The position numbers were made by a program, and so were the translations under genes. Shown piece after piece: positions 53,781 through 64,000 of a stretch of DNA of 64,000 nt. The stretch lies in contig CATQJL010000223.1 in NCBI GenBank assembly GCA_958299035.1, positions 77,393,600-77,457,599 on the forward strand, read 5' to 3'. This stretch comes from Cylicocyclus nassatus. Taxonomy: Eukaryota; Nematoda; Chromadorea; Rhabditida; Strongylidae. Numbering within the stretch: position 1 is the stretch's first letter; each line of letters begins with the position of its first letter. The notes beneath the pieces were generated by a model. That model saw nothing but the letters and a program-made list of their open reading frames with translations, did not search any database and had not been told where the DNA came from.

Positions 53781-54854
53781 TGCGCAATGTTAGTGTAATA
53801 TGATATCGTGAGCCATTGCAGCGGACATCATACGAGCCCGTGCAACGCTTCATCAGTGGCAATCACAGTAGAGCAACTTCATGACGTGCATGCCCAACGT
53901 GCCCAAGGTCAAAATGCGAATCATCGTTGTTACTGTATCACAATGTGAAATCGTGTTATTACCAGTGTCACCTGTGCTTCGAGGACGCACGCACTGCCAT
54001 CATGGGACGAATCTGTCATGTGAACCCATATAGAGGTGCATCATTCCTCAATTTAGTGACCGCTAAGTAGTAAATACCCCCCCCCCCCCCTATGTCGTGC
54101 TATTTTCGCATGCTTCAAAGCAATGCAAATCTTTCCTCACTGCATTTTCGTAACGGAAAAACTCTACAATTTTACAGATTGAGCGTTTTGTAATAAGTCA
54201 TGATGTTGCACTTCGCTGAGAGTAACGTCATTGCAAAATATGTGGATAATACGTTTTTCAACAAGTGCAGATGATATCTCACACTTTGCTATGAAAGACA
54301 CGGTACGCCGTACTGTTTTTTTATCTAATTCATCTATCTCGCCCATTGTCAAAAACATTGAATTGACCAACAGCGAAGTGATGAAGTGCATCAATTATGA
54401 ACTGCGCCTAAAAAACATCGAAAAAGCTGCACCTTCAAAGTCAAAAAAGAAATTAAAATTTGCAGAAATGGAATCGGTAGGGCAGCGATGAGCACTTGCA
54501 AGGTCTCCAAAAATGGTCAGTGAAATAAAAGTGAGGGGGAGGGAGGCAGGGAGGGAGGGAAGGGGATAGTGAGGAGGGCGAGGTGAGTGTGGGGTCGAGA
54601 TGGAAGCTAGGAATATTTATGTGGGCAGTTGGATTTTACAGAGGCTGCAAAAATTTTTTGAGTTGGTGGGCACATAGCTGGTCAGCTTCTAAATTTTTTT
54701 ATAGACTAGTTTTATTCAAAAAAATTCAACAGTAGATCTTGCGTGATGAAAAAGTCTTTTTCCAATTTTTTTTACCATCGTGAGACTCCGTTTTTTGCAT
54801 GGGACATTGGCGATTTTTCATGCATGCCATACGTGATACATTCTTTTTCACCGG
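53781..54854. other. No gene recognised
   Basis: A plus-strand frame at 54,231-54,491 (86 codons, ending KKKLKFAEMESVGQR) is protein-like near its end but lacks motifs and partners. Includes a C run (54,078-54,090) and GGGA-rich simple sequence (54,532-54,565). Confidence 0.35.
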
Positions 54855-54950
54855 TAATCGCCCTGGATACCGCAAAAACGATATCCCGTTTGCTTTTTGC
54901 CCCAAAACGATATTCAATTTGCCTCAGCCACCTGTGCCGGGCCCTGACTC
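54855..54950 (+). repeat. Short dispersed repeat (AAAACGAT … TGTGCCGGGCCCTG)
   Basis: The phrase TTTGCTTTTTGCCCCAAAACG followed by CCTGTGCCGGGCCCTG recurs inverted at 59,337-59,432, with a partial third version near 55,916-55,990. All are about 100 bp. Origin unknown. Confidence 0.5.
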
Positions 54951-57900
54951 TACCCTCAAAGTTTTCTGCAACCCGTAATAAGAAAAACTCTTTCTGGTAA
55001 ATGGAAATAAAGCACGCATTGTGACCACTACAGTCCTCTGCACAAGAATATCTTCTGCAGAGCTTTCGAGGTGTGGCTGTAGGGATGTTTAGGCAGGCCA
55101 CTTAACTATGAGGGAAGTTTGCTACGCCTTCGATTTACATAATCTCTCTATGGATTCTCATACACTATTCCTACTCCTCATTGCGCACACACCTGAATTT
55201 GGCGTCATATACCTACCTTCGTCACTAGCTTTTGATTTGTGAGCATTTGTTTACTTTAGGACATAATTCAAATGTCAGCGCTTACCACAGGCATATAGAA
55301 ATCTTTGCAAGGTTTTGCAGAGAATGGAGAAAGTAAGGCAGTGAATAACAAACAAAACGTCTTCGTTCTCCAATTCAGACCAAGCGAAATGTGGGAAAGA
55401 ATTCATACAAACGATATATTTGTCATAAATACCATTAAGGTAAATATAAACCATGTAAAGTCATTTTCAACATGAGTCACACCATCTCGCGGATCGACCG
55501 AATGAAGTAGGAAATTTTTGGAGGAAAAGGTAAGTTTCGGTAAAAATTTTTTAAAGAGACCTTCCCTTCTTAATGAGTTTTGGAGAAGGCATAGAAATTG
55601 AAAACTGAGTGGAAAAAGACAAGGAAAGAGACGAAACGGAGAACAATTATAATTGATTTTTTTGATCCACAAGAATTAAAAAGTAGACATAAAGGGGGGG
55701 GGGGGAGGAGATAGGCAAAGATGGAGTAAAGAGGAAGGAGAGAAAGAGGTGGAAAATGTGTTAGCGACCTCTGTGACATTAGCGCAGAGAAAGGAGGGGG
55801 GGGGGGGAATCCGCGACAATTTCGTTGGATCATAGTTTTGGCCGGGAGTTTCCAAAAATTTTCTTACACCATCCAAGTTACGAAAAGTCAGTTGATTATC
55901 AAAGTTATTCAGTAATTTTCTGATTCCAAGTGTAAAAGCAACATTCCTTTTGCTTTTTATCCGAAAACGATGTATGTCAGTACATGTGCAGAGCTTTGCC
56001 AGCAACATCTAACACATCGGACATTCAGAGGACAATCCATGAAAGAGAGCGTGGAATGTATAGAACAACTCTGCGAAGCAGAGCCACCCACGGTCTCATC
56101 GCTTTGCTGCTAAGTGTTCTATACATTCAGATTCACGGCAGTGCAACCCATTCATCAGTGGTTCATACGCGCCTCGATATTCCAGAACAGTACAAGTGGG
56201 TTACATATTTTGCAAAGCTATTGCAAACCAATTCTTATTTATTGTGCTTTAACAACGTTTTGTGAGCCCTTAGCTTTCCATACGCATAGAACTCGTTTAG
56301 TAAATTGACTCTTTGCATTGAATCGGAAAGTTACACATTGTTAGGGATTTCTCTTTTTACTTCAGTTAATCATCGAAGAAATTCGAAGAAATTACTGCAT
56401 CAAATTAGACTTTGTGAGCGTGAATTAAAGCGGCGCACGTAAAAGCATACCAATGCTAATGACCGCCGCACACACTTTTTTGAAATTTTGGGGTTACGGC
56501 CCGAAAAGATTTGAAAAGCATCCCAAGTTTGAAAAACGTTGCCAACCCTTTTCTCTTCAATCAAATCTTCTTGTTGCCAGCTCCCTCCTCCACCCGAAAA
56601 AACGTTCCCAGATTGCCACTGCGACTTGCTTATTGTCGCATATCAATAATCAAATTATGTGCATTTGCTAAACAAAGAAAATATGTTCAACAGTCTGAGA
56701 AAAACAAATAGTTTATAATCTGAAAATCCAGGATTTTATCATGACTCATCGAGAGAAATTTTAGAAACTGTTAACCCCCTTAAATTATTCTGTATGTCGA
56801 CAATATATAACTTTGTTTCAACCCAGATTAGGCCGAATATGGTACGGTGGAAGTCCGCTTCGCAACATTTCGCGCCGTTTTGCAACCGCAGTCCATCAAA
56901 TTGTGCTAGGAAGCCATGTCCGCCGTTCCTGCGGTTCCTCACTCTTTTTAATCTATACTGTAAGATGCCATCCCTGTGCGCTCGCGAAACCTCAAGCGAT
57001 GCGGACACGCTGCTTCATATAATGTACATTGACCTATCCCCTTAACAAAGTGTTGGAACGCTTACATTTGACAGGATCGAAAAGGCAGCCTGCCCTTAAG
57101 TGTGTGCAGAAAGTTTTTCAAATTTGGCTTGATTTCTTGAATATTTGTGTTTGTATTCGTTTGAAGGGCCTTACAAGGTAATCGCTTAGATAGAATTGTT
57201 ACAATATTTCCAAGGAACTGAAAAAAATTGCTTGTTGTAAGGGAAACGTGTTGCATAAGTTACGACCAATCTCTGAAACATTTTGCAGAGATAAAAAGAT
57301 TTTTCAGCAAAAATCAGACCTGTAGTTTTCAAAATGTTCTGTAAGATTATCTCTTGTTGATGTTTTAAAGGAGGAGGTAAAGAAGGACCGTGCTAGAAAT
57401 GCTCGAGTCTTGCTGCATCTGTCGGCGTCTGGAGACGTCTCTGAATAAGTAAACCGTTGAAAAATTGTCTAACTAAATATGGATGTTGAAATCTTTGAGA
57501 AAATAGCTGATTAACAATATCATCGACGATCGATGATCCCTGATACCCGTGCCATATGACGTCACAGCCAAGTGGGCGGGCCATGTCTGCCATGCGTCCA
57601 CCTGGGAGCTCTAACCTCACTCTTAATCATACGTTGACCACCCAAGGTCACAATCTCACGCTCTCGTTATAATCCCAATAAACCACTGAACCACCATTCT
57701 TGTCGTCTATTTCACCGTAATACATTGCATACCGAGGCAAAACCCCTCGAAGAGTCTACACCCGCTAATAAACAATAACGTCAAACAAGTTGGTGCGCTT
57801 TCAGTGATGTGAAAATGTCTGAAGAAAATGGAACATGCTGCTGTTGATACAGAAAACAAGCCTCTCCTCAACTAGCTCAACACACTTCTGCTTCTCACAC

Positions 57901-58765
57901 CTGCGCGGATGAGCTCATGAGTCGCACGCGATACACTTTTCACGCATGGTCATACCTCGAGCGATTCGGCATTTCAATGGCTCATAATTCGTAAGCACAC
58001 TTCGGTAAGCAAGATTCGACACGCTTGCACAACTTCTGAAACTTGTGCGCCTGCGTCATGATAGCAGTAGACTGAATCCCTCAAGTCTCTAACATTAGCG
58101 ATTTTTCGCAGTGACGAGGTATGACCGAGGTTTCAGTAACAGTAGCGTGTGCGGGTCTTTTCAGCCCAGATAGGTGAAAATTGAGATGATATTCAATTAT
58201 CGCTCTTCGGCTTACTTGTCTGCTCCTTCTTTACGGTTCCAACAGTGCGCATAGGAAGCGCGAACCTCAAGCGTTGCGAGCGCATTCGCAAAACAGTTGT
58301 GCCGATTCCAAATGTGAGAGGCTGTGTATGTATCCTGCCTGTATCCAAAACGATGAGCGAACACGTACTGTCGAAGAGGCCCGAAGCGACAAAAATAGAT
58401 AGCAGAAGTCCCGGATGATCGGTAGAGCTGATAATATCTAAATTTAGAAAAAGTTTTTGTTGTCACCCTGCATTTGCCCTTTATCCAACTCAGAACCATG
58501 AAAAGGTTCGACGTGATAAAAACATGGGAACCAGTCGGATAGAAGAGTTGAGTGTCAGTAGTAGTAATGATAGAGTTACATTTACACGGACGTTAATTTT
58601 GGGGTTAGAAAGAGGTAACAGTTTCATATCAATCAGCTCTACGAAGAATAGAAAATTGTAACCCGGTCACGTGAGGAAATAAAAAGAATTGAAGAAAATT
58701 CTGACCTTAGTGGTGTCTCGCAACAAGAACCCACGAAAACGATTAAACAGCCCGATCTTCCTTAA
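54951..58765. other. No gene recognised
   Basis: A long gene-poor stretch. Two G runs (55,695-55,706; 55,797-55,807) lie 100 bases apart. GAATGTATAGAACAACTC (56,057) is inverted at 56,114 (GTGTTCTATACATTC). GGTCATACCTCGAG (57,948) is answered by CGAGGTATGACCGAGG (58,115). These are small foldbacks without clear ends. Frames on either strand show no known motif. Confidence 0.4.
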
Positions 58766-59170
58766 AGGCAGTGTCCGGGCAGAAACTCGACTTCTAAAAA
58801 ATCAACTTATCTGGGGTTATCCGCAACGCTGAATCCGAAAATCCACATCAGAAGGCGCGAAAACGGCGAGAACATGCATTTTCCAAGTCCTCACATTTCG
58901 AAATTTGGGGATCCCCGCCAGGCTAAGACGCAGAGGTTGCAAAGAGCGCACGGTTTTTAACTGTGGCGGCATACGTACTCTGCCGTCTGGCAGGAATTCA
59001 AACAACTCGGAGGACCCCGCCCCAAGGCGTAAGTTTCCCCAATTTGCAATCGTTTTTCTTGCCTTAGGTCGAACGTTTTATGCTCGCAGTTGCGCGATGT
59101 TGTGTCTCAGGGGGGCTACTTTCACATGGCAGAGAAATCTCAGAACCCCCATTTTGCCCGGACACTGCCT
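58766..59170. mobile_element. TTAA-flanked MITE (AGGCAGTGTC ends), copy 3
   Basis: This 405 bp element has ends AGGCAGTGTCCGGGCAGAA and inverted TTTTGCCCGGACACTGCCT. It is flanked by TTAA on both sides (58,762-58,765 and 59,171-59,174). The ends and GC-rich centre match copies at 2,573 and 28,708. Confidence 0.8.
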
Positions 59171-61119
59171 TTAAGTATCCTCTTTATCCCTCAGTATTAG
59201 CCAATCAGCATTTTCTTTTTGAAACTCGGTCTCAACTAAAGGGCCAGGTAAAAGCTACCTTAAGCGCAAGCGGACTCCCATATCAGGTATTTGGTGCAAA
59301 GGCGCGCGAGCTATTGTCAAGCTCTTCTGGATAGGGGACAGGGCCCGGCACAGATCGTCTGAAAGCAGGCTGGATTTCGTTTTCGGTGCAAAAAGCAAAG
59401 GAGATGTCGTTTTTGACGAGTCGGGGCCGAGCACCAAGAATAAGCGCCATTTTGTCGAAAACAAGCTTTTTTGGGCAGGTTATCGCACGATTGACATGCT
59501 CTATCGTATACGGCGAAAAGTGCGCGCGATTTGAAAGCAACGCTAAAATAAACAAACTGCTTGTTTACAACGCACACAGAAGCATATGACACCAAAATTG
59601 AACTGTATACATAGAAAATTATTTGCGGAAGAATTATGTAAAAAGGTTTGAAAACTTATGTGAAGTAATACCTTTTCCAAAATTAGATCGTCTCCAGACG
59701 GCCACCAGACGATCTGAGATCATCTGGAGCATATATTTTCGTCACTTCACATAAGTTTCGGATCTTTTTAGCATAGATGGATTCCCCGGTCAAAAATCTA
59801 TCCCTGAGCATGAAGACATTTTCATATCATTGCCTTTCCGTTGTTTTGTGCCTTCATTTCTTCTCGCTTTGTTAAATATCGCGCTCTAATGCCAAAGTCT
59901 TGTGCATGTCTAGTATTCAGCTCCAATTTGGATTTTCACTCTTATCTTACGTCTTTTCTTTCAGACTAGTAAATCTTTCTTGTTTTCATCTTCTCCTAAG
60001 CGGGTAAGTCAAAGGGGACTTCGTAAAACTTCCGAAAGTCAGGGGGACTTCGTTTTCCGGAACCCGAGAAACCGACTCGTGCCGGACCCTGATAGGGGAT
60101 CGTGCGGGAGTAGCCAAAAGCCTTGCAACCTGTATCAGCAGGAGATAGTTAAGAGAGCACTGCGGAGTTGATCTGTCATGGATCCGAAAAAAAAAACGTT
60201 GCAAGATATCCATTTGTATAAAAATTCTTTGACTCTGATTGGAGAGATTCTCGGAAGCAGGGAATAGATTCGGAATCAGCATACAGTGCTAGATCCAAAA
60301 TTTTGGAATCTAATTTTGAATCGGAAAGTGGATAACCCTTAGAATACTGTTTTGGTGCGCAAGGGCGTACCGATTGCTCTCCCAATATCATTGCTCACAT
60401 GCTCACTTTTTCAAGAAAAATGGATTTTCGCAGATTTTCGCTCCCAAGCGCGAGATTTTCGTAAATTTTGTGTGTTTGGCCGGAAAATGACATTCCGTAA
60501 AGTAGTGCTCTGCTCTGCTCGCTATAGAATCCCCTTCCGCAACATCATTTTTGCCTACGAATTTACTTTCTTGGGAGAAAAATGTGATTTTTGCAATGAT
60601 TTGCTCTCTAAAATGGGTTCTTTGTAGGTTTTTCTCAATCTGCCCGAAAAGAGATAATATTCTCAAGTGATCTTCTGTCTATTATGTACCACGATGACTT
60701 TTCTCACAAAATATTGATGAGAATGATAAAAGTAATAGGTATCCTAACAAACGATTACTATATGCATGATCAGCATGCCCAATTCCCTTTGTCCCAACCC
60801 CTACCCTAACTGTTTTGCATAATCGATAAAACCGATCAAAATTAGGTGCATTTCAACCGGTCATTATATCTAAACACTCTGCTTACTTGACAGCTTGTGT
60901 CATATTTCATATTTTTAGCACCATGCTCAACTACACCCCAACCTCCCCTTCCTCCTAGTTCCAATTCACCACAATTTTGATATCTGCTACCTTTGCATAG
61001 TCTTCTCTACAAAATTTTTGAAAAACTCAGTAAAGACATAATGCTTGGAGATTTGTTAACCTACTTTGTTTACCTGTCATACCGGCTCCGCTCGACCACT
61101 GTCGACGTTTATCAATTAA
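59171..61119. other. No gene; short dispersed repeats
   Basis: Holds a copy of the 100 bp repeat (59,337-59,432, minus), a hairpin near 59,690-59,735 (AGACGATC…GATCATCTGG), the GTCAAAGGGGACTTCGT repeat (60,006-60,093) and a partial TAGCTGG-type fragment before 61,120. A direct pair CTTATGTGAAGT / ACTTCACATAAG brackets 59,660-59,756. No coding exon supported. Confidence 0.45.
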
Positions 61120-61618
61120 CTAGCTGGCTTACCCGGCTCCGCCGTATGTTCCGAATAGAAAATTCCATTTCTTAACCGATCCGGACCAAACTTGGCACAC
61201 ATGCACTTCGGGCCCCGGCGGGTGTCACAGTCCACTTTTCGTTATCGATCGATGTCGATTTTATCGATTTTTTGCAAAATTTGAGCTAGGGGGCTGGAAT
61301 TTGGCAGGGGGGGGGGTGTAATCGTGCATGCTGATCACCCCCACGGGGGTGATCAGCATGCTCGATTACCCCCCTGTGCCAACTCCCAGCCCCGTAGCTC
61401 AAATTTTGCAAAAAATCGATAAAATCGATATCGATCGATGACGAAAAGTAGCCTATGACACCCGCCGGGGCCCGAAGTGCATGTGTGCCAAGTTTGGTCC
61501 CGATCGGTTCAGAAATGGAATTTTCTATTCGGAACATACGTACACACATACAGACAGACAGACAGACATACAGACAGACATACAGACAAACAGACATTCA
61601 GCTTTATATATAAGATAT
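61120..61618 (+). mobile_element. TAGCTGG foldback element with CAGA tail, copy 2
   Basis: Nearly identical to 52,703-53,208 in start (CTAGCTGGCTTACCCGGCTC), turn-around (GATCACCCCCACGGGGGTGATC), tail of CAGACAGACAT units and end (CTTTATATATAAGATA). Differences are scattered substitutions, G-run length and tail length. This points to recent spread of the family. Confidence 0.7.
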
Positions 61619-63616
61619 ATTTCCGTTTCATCTAATCTTAATCATCACGCTGATTTACATCGCTATGCCACCTTCCAAGCTCAAAGTTTGCCGAGAATCA
61701 AAAAATCAAAAGTGAATTTTCTCTCCGAGACATACGTACAGATGCTAAATAGGAGAAAATTTATATATTTATTGGGTACCATGCAAATTAACAAAACTAT
61801 CCAAAGAAGAATTCTTTCAAAAGGAAACTTTCTACAAATCAAATCACCCTGAATATCTAAAATAACCAAAAGCTGGAGAATTCACGAAATCTTGGTTTTT
61901 AAAACTTTTTTCTTCTTTTTTTTCTCTGGGTGAAATGATTATTGAGAAAATATTATGCATATAACAGTAAGTATAGTCTGTTAAAATTGGTATTTTATGA
62001 GCTAGCAATATTGAGCGAGCTAAATAAGATAAAGTAGATTAATGTTAAAAGGTGAAAATACACAGTTTCTTATATGATAGGGAACAGTGAGGTCACCAGA
62101 AAACTAAATTGTCTCATCCTGATCTATACAGATGCCAACACAAGTCTCAGGCTAAAGCTCACATGGAATATTCATCGCTTCTTCAGGTGTTTTGAAAATG
62201 AAAAAAAATTGATACCCAGAACTCGTTGCAAAATAAAAAATGATTTAAACTAAAAACAGCCACCCCTAATAACCGCTTTAACCAAACGCTGAATTCTGAA
62301 ATGCTCTTGAAAAAAAGAGTTCACTTTCTAAAGAGTTTTCATTGAAAAAAATCAAAAATCGTCGAGAATACAGTGTCAATATGCAATCGATGTATTTTAT
62401 TGTCAGAATTTGTAACAGAAAAAAACTATTTGATTTTCTATCTATTCATCTTTGTGCTTGCAATTTTTTGAAAAAAATTTAATATTTTGTATTCAATTGC
62501 ATGGTTCTCAATAGAAGACGGATCTTTTGCTATTTGAAGTGATATTGATATCGAGGACATCGCACAATCCCTACTGCTGATATTGTAGCGTAGCACGACG
62601 AGGTGCCATTAAACGTCCCTGCAAGAGTTTCGGTGACAAGCGTAATTACTGTACCATTTGCGGCGGCCGGCTGCGGCAGCCGTCGCCTGCCCGGGTAAAC
62701 AACATACTTTTCTGAAATGAAACCCTATAGATTATTTGAAGTTTGTAAACTTATCCGTTGGCGACTTATGTGCTCTTTGCAGACGCTATAAGAATATTAA
62801 TTTCGTAAAGTTCTGCTTACTGGTTGTCTGCTGGTTGTTCTGGCAAAGTCAAAAACTTTGGAAAGCATACGACCCACCGATGGGTCGTATTGTTCTGAGT
62901 GTGTTAACAAGCGTTAGAAGAGTTTGAACAATTTCGAAATTTCTTGAGTAATTGATCAAATCAATAACGCTTTTTACATGAGTGCGGTGGTATTTGGAAA
63001 AATTGGGAGAGAGGAAATTGTCTACGACAGTAATATTATAGCAATTTTTTGTTTGCTAGCGTAAATAAGAAAGCTTCTAAGTACGACACACTAAAACCCT
63101 AGTTCCTAAATTTCGTCGCAAATGTTACAGCACTAGGTTATCTCAAAATGAATTTGAGAAAATGGTTCACGTGTTCCATACATCACCATGACAGGCTACG
63201 ACGATCACGAGGCTACGATCACGTATGAATATACAAAAAGGACAAACTTGTGAACTTATTTTACAGAAAAATTTTTGCTTCTACTGCATTTATTTCACAA
63301 AATATAGACCAAAAACCAGAAATGACCAGTGCTTATCTAATTCAACACCATGACGTCTATTTGAAAGTTAAACTGCTTTTGCAGAAAAAATTCAACGAGT
63401 CACAAGAACAAAATCCACTGGTTACGGAGTTTTGAGGCCAGTTAGCGGCAGTGCAAGATTTTCTGAGATCAAACTCAAATAAGGTGAGGTCTTAAGGTCA
63501 CAATAAGGCTACTGTGAAATTTGTTAACTCCAGTAGTAATTAAAAGAATGCACTCCGATAATTTCAATCGAGCGCAAACCTTCTTCATTTCTAGAAGATA
63601 AAATTATGCTTTTTAA
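61619..63616. other. No gene recognised
   Basis: Mostly AT-rich. A GC-rich patch at 62,575-62,700 ends CTGCCCGG then GTAAAC, which could be an exon with a donor (phrase NYCTICGGRLRQPSPAR on the plus strand), but it has no partner or known family. GACCCACCGATGGGTC (62,869) is a perfect small palindrome. Confidence 0.35.
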
Positions 63617-63947
63617 CACATTGACGACTGCTTGACACACAAGGTGTGTCAAGCAATGACTACCGCGTGGGACCGCTTGACACACCATGTGTGTCAAAGC
63701 TTAGATTTTGGATTAATGACTACTATTCTGAACTAAACACGCACCATGAGCTTTATTTTGCACAGAATCTAAGGATGACCTCTACCTTTCTTGTCAGCCT
63801 TTCAGTTCTACTGTAGGTGTACTGTAGATGGCAGTATGCGTAATTATAGTTGAAAAAGTGGGCTGGTCCGTGAAAAGGTCTTGGTCCCAAAAGGCAGACA
63901 ACTAAAAATCTGCATGTCATCATCATCATCATCAATCGTCAGTGTGT
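63617..63947. mobile_element. TTAA-type MITE with subterminal hairpins (331 bp)
   Basis: Ends CACATTGACGAC and inverted ATCGTCAGTGTG are related to the CACGTTGACGAC ends at 32,251. Flanks are TTAA (63,613-63,616) and TTGA (63,948-63,951). Just inside the left end are two near-perfect hairpins, GCTTGACACACAAGGTGTGTCAAGC-type (63,629-63,653) and CGCTTGACACACCATGTGTGTC-type (63,673 on). The right end includes a CAT microsatellite. A piggyBac-like origin is likely. Confidence 0.6.
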
Positions 63948-64000
63948 TGAACTTTTGAAAATTACGAAAGTCTGAAATATGTGAGATTTCTCTTGCCTAC

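Noticed and set aside
56515..56545. CCCAAGTTTGA, resembling the end of SL1
   Set aside because: Only the last part of the leader matches, there is no GGTTTAATTA before it, no donor GT after it and no Sm site or hairpins.

Overview
The window looks like nuclear DNA of a nematode, most probably a rhabditid or strongylid (clade V). Four observations support this. The two spliced genes have very small introns (about 41 to 70 bp in many cases) with the worm-type acceptor (T)TTCAG. One gene is a single-domain CAP/SCP secreted protein of the ASP/VAL type. There is a strong candidate spliced-leader RNA whose leader matches nematode SL1 at 20 of 22 bases. Repeats are mostly foldback and MITE-like elements. 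I cannot name the species. A 500-base run of N (24,607-25,106) marks a scaffold gap.

Layout. From 1 to 5 kb there are only repeats, including a TTAA-flanked MITE inserted into another element. From 5.2 to about 11.1 kb, on the minus strand, lies a nearly intact autonomous Helitron. Its 3' end (hairpin plus CTGG) is visible, and its Rep-helicase is split into two overlapping frames at a run of nine T. From 11 to 22 kb there is a stack of nested repeats: foldbacks, a 0.95 kb mariner-ended palindrome, and a duplicated 0.65 kb segment. At 22.6-23.9 kb (minus) a complete eight-exon CAP-domain secreted protein gene can be assembled, with a signal peptide, a TATA-like box and a poly(A) signal. At 28.0-30.9 kb (minus) eleven exons encode the ARM-repeat body and C-terminus of a divergent importin-alpha. 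Its N-terminal exons were not found, and one intron hosts a second copy of the TTAA MITE. From 31 kb to the end there is no further gene I can name. The interval is filled with a 2.4 kb piggyBac-like element containing a 1.8 kb palindrome, several MITE families (some nested in their own kind), tRNA-like modules, poly-G tracts, and the spliced-leader RNA candidate at 38,189-38,315.

How the parts relate. The CAP protein and the importin-alpha are ordinary host genes with no visible functional link, and they do not form an operon. The rest is a record of layered transposition. Three MITE copies have identical four-base TTAA or TCAA flanks, and one of them can be compared with an unoccupied relative. 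The most unusual objects are the SL-like RNA in the spacer of a large foldback, the homopolymer frameshift in the Helitron, and two separate palindromic elements that share paired same-orientation ACCTTCAC motifs at both ends.

Limits. Exon calls come from reading splice sites and family resemblance by eye. Repeat borders outside the stated flanks are approximate. No similarity search was run.
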